From Chromatiales bacterium (GTDB lineage Bacteria; Pseudomonadota; Gammaproteobacteria; Chromatiales; Chromatiaceae), in contig JANQRK010000095.1 of assembly GCA_028284585.1 (NCBI GenBank), positions 1-32,195 of the forward strand: 32,195 nucleotides of DNA, read 5' to 3'. The notes under the pieces are model-generated. The model worked only from the letters and a program-made list of their open reading frames with translations. It ran no database searches and had not been told where the DNA came from. The position numbers were made by a program, and so were the translations under genes. Positions 8,039 through 15,382 of the stretch are shown here, in pieces. Every line of letters starts with the position of its first letter. Position 1 is the stretch's first letter.

Positions 8039-8350
8039 CCACAATCTGCTGTTATCCAGATAGCCTTGACGGCAGTTGCGGCCGAGTCTTTATGTTCCCA
8101 AGTGCCGGAAGGCACTAGAGACTGGGGGAATCCAGGGCGCTAGGTAATGCTTTCTGTGACTAACCGGTGCGGCTGCATGGTCTGCGTGCCGACACAATTG
8201 GCTGAATCCGCTGTTTGGATGCTATGAGCAGCGGGCCAACCAGTGCGCGATGTCAGTGGAGTTCTCTGTGACCGGTATCCAGTTCGGCCTGGGTGGTGTT
8301 GGAGCAGATCCAGTCTCGGTAGACGGTCGTGTTGTGCCCGAGTCGCTCGA
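8039..8350. other. 312-bp intergenic region with one small hairpin
   Basis: This lies between the SIMPL-domain gene and the DUF1538 gene, both on the minus strand. AGTGCC-GGAA-GGCACT (8100-8115) is a 6-bp stem with a tetraloop and might end SIMPL transcription or sit in the DUF1538 leader. It should hold the promoter of the DUF1538/PII-like pair, but I could not pick a convincing one. No gene seen. Confidence 0.35.
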
Positions 8351-9040
8351 CTAGTCGTCGCTGAGCTGGATTTCGCCGTTGACCGAGACCGCAAGCTGTT
8401 GCGAGCCGGTCTCGAAACGCACCGGTGCGACTGCAGCACGCGCCTCCTGGCGCATCGCACGGGCCATCGGCATCGGCCGTTCCCGGCCATCGTGGATATT
8501 GATCAGCACAATGCGAAAATCGTCGCGGCCAAGCGACTTCGCAACCTGGATGGCACGCGCCTGAAAGCGCTGCAGCGCTTGCTGAGTCAGCTCGTCGAGG
8601 TGCTTACGGCGGCTCTCTTGCGAGAGTTGGTAGTCGATCGACTGGACCTGTAGTCGGTCTTGTAACTTGCCGACCAAGTCGCCGAGTAGCCGACTGTTAT
8701 GGCTTTCGATGCGCAGTGACTGCCGGACCCGCCATCCGCGGATGGTGTTCTTTTCGTAGACCGCGTCACTGCGATAGCCCAGCGTTTGAACCTGCACCTC
8801 GGCTTGGTCCTGGAGCGTGTCGATCGCCCAGTCGATTCGCCGGTTGACCTCGTCGGCCGCAGCGGCGGCCTGCTTGCCTTCGGCCTGTGCCGACAGAATC
8901 ACCACCAGGCGATCGGTCTGGACTTCGGCTTGGGCTGTCGCGGTTAGCTGAACCCGATCGTAGTGCAGGGCTTCGGGTTCGGCACGCGCGCCGCTGATCA
9001 GCATCACGGCGACAAGCGCCAGGGAAGGGTGGATTCGCAT
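8351..9040 (-). CDS. SIMPL-domain (DUF541) periplasmic protein
   Basis: The 229-residue product starts with a signal peptide MRIHPSLALVAVMLISGARA, with likely cleavage after Ala20, so it is exported to the periplasm. The remainder fits the SIMPL/DUF541 family: LTATAQAEVQTDRLVVILSAQAEGKQAAAAADEVNRR is the typical first strand and helix, GWRVRQSLRIESHN the middle, and VRFETGSQQLAVSVNGEIQL the final strand. Family members such as E. coli YggE and Brucella BP26 form oligomers and have been linked to oxidative stress tolerance, but the molecular activity is unknown. The ATG has GAGG six bases upstream. It precedes the DUF1538 gene in the same direction, but a 312-bp gap argues against tight coupling. 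Confidence 0.88.
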   Translation of the reverse strand: MRIHPSLALVAVMLISGARAEPEALHYDRVQLTATAQAEVQTDRLVVILSAQAEGKQAAAAADEVNRRIDWAIDTLQDQAEVQVQTLGYRSDAVYEKNTIRGWRVRQSLRIESHNSRLLGDLVGKLQDRLQVQSIDYQLSQESRRKHLDELTQQALQRFQARAIQVAKSLGRDDFRIVLINIHDGRERPMPMARAMRQEARAAVAPVRFETGSQQLAVSVNGEIQLSDD

Positions 9041-9648
9041 GTGTGACCTCGATCGGTTGCGCGCCGCCGCAAGGATAACCTAACCGTGATGGACTGCATT
9101 CTGGTGTTCCTGTCCGATCGTCAGGTCTGGGACCTGTTCTACGCTCTGCTGAAAGTCCCCTGACATCCGCAATACTAGTGGGCCAAGCGGATAATTCTGT
9201 AACGCTCAGCTACGGCACAAGCATTGTGGGCAAGGCGCAGTCCGCCGGGAATGGCAGGCCCTTTCCAAGGGCGGCAACACAGCCCACGATGCTTATGCCG
9301 CGGCCCTTTGGGAGCCACTGTGCGAGCGCGACTCGGTGTTGCGTGTGGTATGTCTCTCAGGGACACACAAGAGCGTGGCCTGATCTGCAGCAGCTTGAAT
9401 CTGAAGTGCGCTCCAGAGTCGATGGTACTCGGCCGCAGTTGATCGACAAAGGGCACCGCAAGCAGTGTGCATCGTCCTTGGGACGGATGCTATCTGAGGT
9501 GAGTCCAGGTCAATATTGCGCGTGTTCGATGGGCTTTACGGCACGCTCCATCGATAATTGCTGCGCTCGCTGTGTTTTCTAGGATGTCTGATGTCGTTAG
9601 CGCTGAGCCGTTCGATCCTTGCCATTGCAGTGCGGAGCTGAGCTCGGC
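9041..9648. other. 608-bp intergenic region before the photolyase gene
   Basis: Divergent promoters for the SIMPL gene and the photolyase gene must lie here, but none is obvious. Open frames in it (for example 9178-9582 plus) are rich in Cys and Arg and show no domain, so I do not call a gene. A tiny stem GCCCTT-TCC-AAGGGC occurs at 9258-9272. Nothing else stands out; it could hold a decayed gene. Confidence 0.4.
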
Positions 9649-11064
9649 ATGTCGGTCGGTATCCTATGGTTCCGCCGCGACCTGCGTCTGCACGACAACC
9701 CGGCGCTGAATGCAGCAGTCGCGCAGCATAGGCAGATTCTGCCGGTTTATCTGCATGCACCGGATGAGGAGTCCCCTTGGACCCCAGGTGCGGCCTCGCG
9801 ATGGTGGTTGCACCATGCCCTGGTAGACCTAAGCCATCAGCTAGGCGAACGCCTGTTGATCCAACGTGGTTCCAGCGAAGCCTGCTTGCGCGAGCTGATC
9901 GTGCGCAGCGGGGCTACGGCAGTGTACTGGAACCGGCTCTACGAACCCGCCATTATCCGCCGTGATAGCCATCTGAAAAAGCTACTTCGCGACCTCGGCG
10001 TAACAGTACACAGCTATAACGCGGCCCTTTTGTTCGAGCCCTGGGAGGTCACCAACCGCCAGGGGGCTCCGTTTCGGGTGTTTACACCTTATTGGAAGCA
10101 CCTGTGCGCTGCGACGTTGCCGGACAAGCCGCTGGCTGCGCCGGACCTCGCTCGCCGCTTGCTCAGCCGGCGCCGGATCGACGAACTCGGTAACCTGGCG
10201 CCCGCCGGGCTTGGCCTGCAGCCGAGGATCGCCTGGGATCAGGGTATCGCGGCGGCTTGGCAGCCCAGTCGCGCGGCCGCCGAGGCGCGCTTGGACGAGT
10301 TTCTCGCCAGCGACCTGCGCCATTACCCACAAGGGCGTGACTACCCGGGGCAAGACCGTGTTTCTTTCTTGTCGCCATATTTGCATTTTGGCCAGCTTGG
10401 GCCGCGCGAGGTAGCGGGTGCGAGCCGTGATGCCGGGCCGGGCAAGGCAGATTTTCTGCGCGAACTCGGCTGGCGCGAATTTGCCTACCATCAGCTCTAT
10501 CATTTTCCGCACACCTCGGATGCACCGATGGACCCGCGTTTCGAGGCCTTCCCATGGCGCGAGGATCCGGCGCAGTTGCGGGCCTGGCAGCAGGCGCGGA
10601 CCGGAATCCCCCTGGTCGATGCCGGTATGCGTCAATTATGGGTGAGTGGCTGGATGCACAACCGGGTGCGTATGGTCGTTGCCTCTTTTCTCACCAAGAA
10701 CCTATTGTTGCCCTGGCAAGCAGGCGCGCGCTGGTTCTGGGATACCCTGGTCGATGCCGACTTGGCCAGCAACAGCCTGGGTTGGCAGTGGACTGCGGGT
10801 AGCGGGGTTGATGCGGCGCCTTACTTCCGGATTTTCAATCCGGTTTTACAAGGCGCAAGGTTCGATCCGCGAGGGACCTATGTGAAGTCTTGGGTGCCGG
10901 AATTGGCCAAGCTGCCCGACAAGTGGCTGCACCGACCTTGGGAGGCGCCCGCGCCGGTGCTAACAGCGGCGTCGCTCAAGCTTGGCGAAAACTACCCGCG
11001 GCCGATTGTCGATCTCAAGGCCAGCCGGCAGCGTGCGCTGGATGCCTGGGGGCAGATCAAATGA
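9649..11064 (+). CDS. phrB: Deoxyribodipyrimidine photolyase (class I CPD photolyase)
   Basis: This flavoprotein uses blue/near-UV light to split cyclobutane pyrimidine dimers in DNA. The 471-residue product has the N-terminal antenna-binding domain opening with ILWFRRDLRLHDNPAL and the C-terminal FAD domain with LGWREFAYHQLYHFP, GIPLVDAGMRQLWVSGWMHNRVRMVVASFL, WQWTAGSGVDAAPYFRIFNPVLQG and YVKSWVPEL, all canonical for class I enzymes; Trp residues for electron transfer lie in this part. The start at 9649 opens the conserved block and has GGAG upstream; a TTG 30 bases earlier is less likely. It points at a convergent LitR-like regulator gene, a pairing seen in many light-responsive loci. Cryptochrome-like function cannot be excluded. 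Confidence 0.95.
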   Translation: MSVGILWFRRDLRLHDNPALNAAVAQHRQILPVYLHAPDEESPWTPGAASRWWLHHALVDLSHQLGERLLIQRGSSEACLRELIVRSGATAVYWNRLYEPAIIRRDSHLKKLLRDLGVTVHSYNAALLFEPWEVTNRQGAPFRVFTPYWKHLCAATLPDKPLAAPDLARRLLSRRRIDELGNLAPAGLGLQPRIAWDQGIAAAWQPSRAAAEARLDEFLASDLRHYPQGRDYPGQDRVSFLSPYLHFGQLGPREVAGASRDAGPGKADFLRELGWREFAYHQLYHFPHTSDAPMDPRFEAFPWREDPAQLRAWQQARTGIPLVDAGMRQLWVSGWMHNRVRMVVASFLTKNLLLPWQAGARWFWDTLVDADLASNSLGWQWTAGSGVDAAPYFRIFNPVLQGARFDPRGTYVKSWVPELAKLPDKWLHRPWEAPAPVLTAASLKLGENYPRPIVDLKASRQRALDAWGQIK

Positions 11065-11094
11065 GTTTGGAGCGTGAGACGATTTTGATTGACT

Positions 11095-11277
11095 TCAGTC
11101 GGCGCCCGCGGATCCGAGCGACATCTCGTCGGCGGGTGGCGGGCTGGTGCCCTCGGCCTGCGTGCGGTAAAGGGCACGCCTCCTTAAATAGGTCGCCTTG
11201 CGCAAATCACCGTGGAAAAATTCGTCCGACTCATACTGCTGGTGCGGTGCGGATGTGGATTCTTGATCTGTTTTCAT
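11095..11277 (-). CDS. Possible 60-residue hydrophilic protein
   Basis: An ATG-started frame encodes a 60-residue, Cys-free, strongly hydrophilic peptide containing YESDEFFHGDLRKATYLRRRAL and a Pro/Ser-rich tail. Residue composition and codon choice look like those of real genes nearby, unlike other small frames in this gap. Against it, there is no Shine-Dalgarno sequence before the ATG, and no family is recognised. It lies in the 448-bp gap between the convergent photolyase and MerR genes, where I see nothing else. Confidence 0.35.
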   Translation of the reverse strand: MKTDQESTSAPHQQYESDEFFHGDLRKATYLRRRALYRTQAEGTSPPPADEMSLGSAGAD

Positions 11278-11512
11278 CGTGCTGTTGTTTTCAATCCGCT
11301 GTATGAGAGTGATGCCGCCATGTACTCGGCACCTAGCCCGGGGGCTTGAGTGTACAGACGTTCCGAGGTCGCCGGAATATATTTAGACCATCTGCCGCGA
11401 CTTTGCTCGGTTTTAAGTCGCCAAGTGTGACAGTTGCCCAGCGAATTCGTTCAGAAAACGGCTTCGCGCGCCTGCAAACCCACTTTGGTCAGATAATGTC
11501 CAGGTCAGGCAA

Positions 11513-12532
11513 TTAATCTGATTTGTCGTGCGGCAATGCACTGGGTCGCGTACGTGCACCCGCCGGCAGGCGAATATCTTCCACTTCGGCGAGGCGCTCA
11601 AGTGCAACTTCCATCAACCAGCGCGCGCGTGCGGTCATCTGGTGGAGATAGCCGTGCACTGCAGCGTCTTGCCGGGTCTGCACCTCACAACGTGCGCTGT
11701 ACTCTTCGAAGGCGGCGAGCTGTTCGATGATACTGGCCATGTGCTGCGGACATTCGCATTCCAAGCTGGCGGTGACGCTTGATAAATAGGCGAGTTGGTC
11801 GCGGCTAAAGCGTTTCGGTGGCACGGGCTCATTGCTGGCCACGCGCGGATTCCATTCAGGAGGACGCCAGTCGAGCTGTTTGGTTTGGTTGATTTGGCAT
11901 TGTTGCCAGATGTGCTCGAGCGCAATCGGGGCACGCATGGTGTGGAGGCCGTAGCGCTGCAGTTGGCTGATGATGTTCGACGGACTGAATGCGTAGATGA
12001 CAATGATACGTTTGGCTCGTTTGCGCAGCTCGGGTGTGTTCAGCTCCTGCGCCAGAGGGCGGTCGAGGAAAGGCAGCTCTATGACCAGGGTGTCGCATTC
12101 GGTCTCATCATCTTGGAAGGCTTCGAGGTCGGTGTAGGCGCCGGCGAGTTCCAGCCCAGGTGGCATATGCTCGGTGTTACAGGCGCGCACCGAGATCGCT
12201 TGGCCAACCACGCATACTTCATGGTCACCGCTACCCAGCGGCGGGAGATTGGCCGGCTGGGTGCTATTCAGTCGGCGGCTGAGCTCCTCCGCGGGCAGGT
12301 TGGCCACGGTGCTGATGGCATAGCCCTGGTCGACCAGGGTCTTGATCATCGTTAGACGCGTCACGTCCTTTTGGCTATACAGTCGGCCGCCCTTGGGCGT
12401 GCGGCGTGGTTCGACGATGTCGTAGCGCCGCTCCCAAATACGCAAGGTGTCCGGGGAGATCCCGGTCAACCGTGCCACTGCGCCGATGCGATAGGCGCCC
12501 TGAATATCCGTGTCAGTGAGGGTTTCGTTCAT
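11513..12532 (-). CDS. MerR-family regulator, LitR/CarH-like but without the cobalamin motif
   Basis: The 339-residue protein has a MerR winged-helix DNA-binding domain at about 14-85 (YRIGAVARLTGISPDTLRIWERRY, then the GGRLYSQKDV wing). Residues about 103-212 look like a Rossmann-type domain similar to the cobalamin-binding part of LitR/CarH photoreceptors (ECDTLVIELPFL, RIIVIYAFSPSNIISQLQRYG), yet the ExHxxG cobalamin-ligand motif is missing. The C-terminal region 245-318 carries Cys259, Cys261, His264, Cys282 and His293. LitR-class regulators without the B12 motif are known in pseudomonads, where they act with a separate LOV light sensor; no LOV gene is seen here. AGGA lies seven bases before the ATG. 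It follows the glutathione peroxidase gene by 85 bp on the same strand and converges on the photolyase gene, so control of this island is likely. Confidence 0.85.
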   Translation of the reverse strand: MNETLTDTDIQGAYRIGAVARLTGISPDTLRIWERRYDIVEPRRTPKGGRLYSQKDVTRLTMIKTLVDQGYAISTVANLPAEELSRRLNSTQPANLPPLGSGDHEVCVVGQAISVRACNTEHMPPGLELAGAYTDLEAFQDDETECDTLVIELPFLDRPLAQELNTPELRKRAKRIIVIYAFSPSNIISQLQRYGLHTMRAPIALEHIWQQCQINQTKQLDWRPPEWNPRVASNEPVPPKRFSRDQLAYLSSVTASLECECPQHMASIIEQLAAFEEYSARCEVQTRQDAAVHGYLHQMTARARWLMEVALERLAEVEDIRLPAGARTRPSALPHDKSD

Positions 12533-12617
12533 GTTGTGGTCCTCAATCTCTGTGCCGGGATGTCATGTCCGACGAGCAGTGTGTGCCCCTAACACACCGC
12601 GATCGTCCACCGCACAC

Positions 12618-13178
12618 TTAGAGCAACCGCTCGATTGCGCGAATCAGGGTTTTGCTCTGCGGCGATGTCCAGCTCAAGTAATTGTCGACCATTCGCCCTT
12701 CGCGATCGATCAGGTACTTGTGGAAGTTCCATTTGGGATAGCGGCCTGCCGATTCGGCAAGATCCTGGAAAAGGGCGTCTGCTCCACCCTTCTTGACCGA
12801 GGTCTTTGCGAACATCGGAAACTTCACACTATAGGTCAGGCGGCAGAACTCTCTAATCTGCTCTTCGCTGCCGGGCTCCTGTTGGCCGAAATCATTCGAC
12901 GGGAAGCCCAGCACAACCAATCCACGCTCTTGGTACTTAGCGTACAGTGTTTCTAGGCCTTCGTATTGTCCGGTAAATGCACATTTACTCGCGGTATTGA
13001 CTACCAGGACAACCTTGCCACCATAGGCGTCCCTGAGATTGACCACCTCGTCGCTGCCGAGGCGACGGACCTCATGATTGAGCAGATGGTCATTGACGGG
13101 GGGCGATGCGTGTACCGAAGCAAGTGTAAGGATTGTCGTTAACGTCATCGTTTTGACCATAATTTGTATAGAATTCAT
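12618..13178 (-). CDS. Exported glutathione peroxidase (Cys type)
   Basis: GPx-family enzymes reduce hydrogen peroxide and lipid hydroperoxides with glutathione or thioredoxin. The 186-residue product shows NTASKCAFTGQY with peroxidatic Cys66, GFPSNDFGQQEPG with Gln100, and KWNFHKYLI with Trp150 and Asn151, completing the catalytic set. The hydrophobic N-terminus (about 1-24, ending ASVHAS) looks like a signal peptide, so it probably works in the periplasm, near membrane lipids. The start at 13178 has AGGA eight bases upstream; an upstream extension of 21 codons lacks one. It is divergent from the lipid-modifying operon across a 98-bp promoter region and precedes the MerR gene, which fits a photo-oxidative stress role. 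The true reductant is unknown. Confidence 0.92.
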   Translation of the reverse strand: MNSIQIMVKTMTLTTILTLASVHASPPVNDHLLNHEVRRLGSDEVVNLRDAYGGKVVLVVNTASKCAFTGQYEGLETLYAKYQERGLVVLGFPSNDFGQQEPGSEEQIREFCRLTYSVKFPMFAKTSVKKGGADALFQDLAESAGRYPKWNFHKYLIDREGRMVDNYLSWTSPQSKTLIRAIERLL

Positions 13179-13215
13179 GCAGAATATCCTGCGTGCCGAC
13201 CGCGTTAGTATCGTT

Positions 13216-13246
13216 ATTGTATCGCTTTTCGGTCGAATCAATTAAA
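13216..13246 (-). promoter_or_regulatory. Candidate MerR-type promoter for the peroxidase gene
   Basis: Read on the minus strand, TTTAAT (13241-13246) and TACAAT (13216-13221) are separated by 19 bases, the long spacing typical of promoters activated by MerR-family proteins. The spacer holds a small dyad TTCG-GT-CGAA (13228-13237) close to its centre. The -10 box matches five of six consensus bases and the -35 box is poor, as expected for an activated promoter. The short dyad could be chance. Confidence 0.35.
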
Positions 13247-13276
13247 CAAATAAAGCCGACTTACAGGGCGTCAACT

Positions 13277-14611
13277 ATGAACGGGTACAGACGAGTCGCG
13301 GTCGTCGGTAGTGGCATCAGCGGTGCAGCGGCGGCCTGGTTGCTGCGTGCGGATGCGGACGTCACGCTGTTCGAGTCGGATCAGCGCTTCGGCGGTCATA
13401 CCCACACCTATCAGGCGGGGAGCGATACCCATCCGATCGCGGTCGACACCGGCTTTATGGTCTTCAACCGGCCTAACTATCCGTTGTTGACTGCGCTGTT
13501 CGACCATCTTGGCATCGCATCCTATCCGACTGCGATGTCATTCTCAGCCTCTTTCGATGAAGGGCAATTCGAATACGCAGGGAGTAATTTGAATACCTTG
13601 TTCGGACAGCGCCGCAATCTGCTAAGCCTGCGCTTCCTAAATGTGCTGTCGAGTATCCTGCGATTCAATCGAGTTGCGGTGGACGTCTTGGCATCGCCTC
13701 TGCCACCCAATTTAACCCTTGGTGAATTCTTGGATCGTGCCGGTCTAGGCCAAGCGTTCCGCGACTGCTACCTGTACCCCATGGCGGCGGCGATCTGGTC
13801 TTGCCCGCACGGCCAGATCGCGAGTTTTCCGGCAGTGAGCTTCCTGCGGTTCTTCGCCAACCATGGTCTGATCAGAATCGCTGGGCGTCCGCAGTGGCGC
13901 ACCGTCGAGGGTGGTGCCAGCCGCTATATGGATCGACTGATCGCGGATCTAGGCGCGCGCGCGCAAGTTAATACGGCGGTCGTCGCTGTGCGGCGTGATG
14001 CTTCTCGGGTAGTGTTGCGCCTCGCGGACGGCCAGCAGGCGGTGTTCGACGATGTGGTTATGGCCTGCCACAGCGACCAAGCATTGGCCTTGTTGACCGA
14101 TGCGTCGCCAATGGAGCGTCGCCTCTTGAGGGCTATCCCCTACCAGGCGAATCGCGCCTTACTGCATTGCGATGCTGACCTAATGCCACGCCGTCGCCGG
14201 GTATGGTCCTCTTGGAATTATTGTGGCAAAACCGATGATCGGGGTCAGCGAGCAGTGAGCGTGACCTATTGGATGAATGCATTGCAGCGTCTTGCGACCG
14301 AACAGAACTTGTTCGTGAGTCTCAACCCGATCCGTGAACCTCGGCCGCAGCTGGTCGTGGACGAGTTTGAGTACCACCACCCCATATTTGATGCCGGCGC
14401 ACTCCAGGCTCAACAGCAACTGCATACCATCCAGGGTTGCCAACGTACGTGGTTTGCAGGCGCTTGGACTGGTTATGGCTTCCATGAGGATGGACTGCGC
14501 TCGGCGGTCGATGTGGCAACCGCACTGGGGGCCCCCATGCCTTGGGGCGATCGGGTGCGCGAGTCGCGAGCCCTGACTTTAACGCCGCAACTGGTTGGTC
14601 AAGCCGGATGA
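13277..14611 (+). CDS. NAD/FAD-dependent amine-oxidase-like oxidoreductase (COG2907 type)
   Basis: The 444-residue flavoprotein begins with the dinucleotide-binding motif VAVVGSGISGAAAAWLL (GxGxxG at residues 11-16), followed by VTLFESD and RFGGHTHTY, typical for this family. The C-terminal WFAGAWTGYGFHEDGLRSAVDVA closes the FAD site. Such proteins almost always sit with a DUF1365 gene and a cyclopropane-synthase-type methyltransferase, as here. In Rhodobacter the furan fatty acid pathway uses a methylase (UfaM) and two further enzymes (UfaD, UfaO) on methylated unsaturated acyl chains; this flavoprotein may be the dehydrogenating step, but that is inference. The ATG at 13277 opens the Rossmann motif and has AGGG upstream. 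Its stop overlaps the next start (ATGA). Confidence 0.88.
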   Translation: MNGYRRVAVVGSGISGAAAAWLLRADADVTLFESDQRFGGHTHTYQAGSDTHPIAVDTGFMVFNRPNYPLLTALFDHLGIASYPTAMSFSASFDEGQFEYAGSNLNTLFGQRRNLLSLRFLNVLSSILRFNRVAVDVLASPLPPNLTLGEFLDRAGLGQAFRDCYLYPMAAAIWSCPHGQIASFPAVSFLRFFANHGLIRIAGRPQWRTVEGGASRYMDRLIADLGARAQVNTAVVAVRRDASRVVLRLADGQQAVFDDVVMACHSDQALALLTDASPMERRLLRAIPYQANRALLHCDADLMPRRRRVWSSWNYCGKTDDRGQRAVSVTYWMNALQRLATEQNLFVSLNPIREPRPQLVVDEFEYHHPIFDAGALQAQQQLHTIQGCQRTWFAGAWTGYGFHEDGLRSAVDVATALGAPMPWGDRVRESRALTLTPQLVGQAG

Positions 14612-15381
14612 GTATCGGGTTGGACACGGCCAGTGTTTACCGCGCCGAGGTCATGCATCGGCGGCTGTTCGACACCGTGTATCGGTTTCGGTATCGGGTG
14701 TTCAGCTTGCTGATGGACATCGATGCGATCGACGAGATTGCGGCCAGCACACCGGTGTTTTCGCGCAATGCTTTCAATCTGCTGAGTTTTCATGACCGTG
14801 ACCACTTGCCGGATGGGGAGAGTGATCTGCGTACGTGGGTCAACGGGGTGTTGGCACAGGGCGGGATCGACGCTACAGGTTTGCGGATTCGCTTGTTGTG
14901 TTTCCCCCGCGTCCTGGGTTGGGGATTCAATCCGCTTAGCCTGTGGTATTGCGAAACACCGCAGGGCCAGCCTGCAGCGGTGATTGCCGAGGTGCGCAAT
15001 ACCTTCGGCGAGCGTCACTGCTACCTGTTGAAACCAGATCATGCAGCGGCCGACTGGCCGTTGCGCGACAGCCACGCCAAGGATTTTCACGTTTCGCCGT
15101 TCATCGATATGCGGGCGCGCTACGAGTTCCGCCTGTCACGGCCCGATGCCCGATTGCGCGTGGCCATCCGTGAGTTTCGCGATGACCGGTTGATGCTGGT
15201 CGCAACCCAGACCGGGGAACAGTGTCGTTTCGCGACCAGTGAGCTGGTCCTGCAGACACTCCGTGTGCCCTTCCAGACACTCAAAGTTATTGCTGCCATT
15301 CATTGGCAGGCCCTGAAGATTTGGCTAAAAGGTGGGCGATTCCATCGCAAACCACCGCCGCCGTTCGAGGAGATCAGTTGA
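14608..15381 (+). CDS. DUF1365 family protein
   Basis: The 257-residue product matches DUF1365 (COG3496): an N-terminal YRAEVMHRRLFDTVYRFRYRVFSLLMDID block, then LLCFPRVLGWGFNPLSLWYC and VIAEVRNTFGERHCYLL, and a DFHVSPFIDM segment. The biochemical role is not firmly set; the family occurs with cyclopropane-synthase-like methyltransferases and flavoproteins, and a member is implicated in bacterial furan fatty acid formation. The start ATG (14608) overlaps the stop of the flavoprotein gene by four bases, and the methyltransferase starts just after its stop, so the three are one translationally coupled operon. No signal peptide; probably cytoplasmic or peripheral. Confidence 0.88.
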   Translation: MSIGLDTASVYRAEVMHRRLFDTVYRFRYRVFSLLMDIDAIDEIAASTPVFSRNAFNLLSFHDRDHLPDGESDLRTWVNGVLAQGGIDATGLRIRLLCFPRVLGWGFNPLSLWYCETPQGQPAAVIAEVRNTFGERHCYLLKPDHAAADWPLRDSHAKDFHVSPFIDMRARYEFRLSRPDARLRVAIREFRDDRLMLVATQTGEQCRFATSELVLQTLRVPFQTLKVIAAIHWQALKIWLKGGRFHRKPPPPFEEIS

Positions 15382-15382
15382 A

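Noticed and set aside
9178..9582. 134-codon plus-strand frame before the photolyase gene
   Set aside because: High Cys and Arg content, no ribosome site, no domain; looks like chance.
13216..13276. ECF sigma (RpoE/ChrR-type) promoter for the lipid-modifying operon
   Set aside because: I looked for the TGATCC-type -35 element known from Rhodobacter and did not find it in this region.
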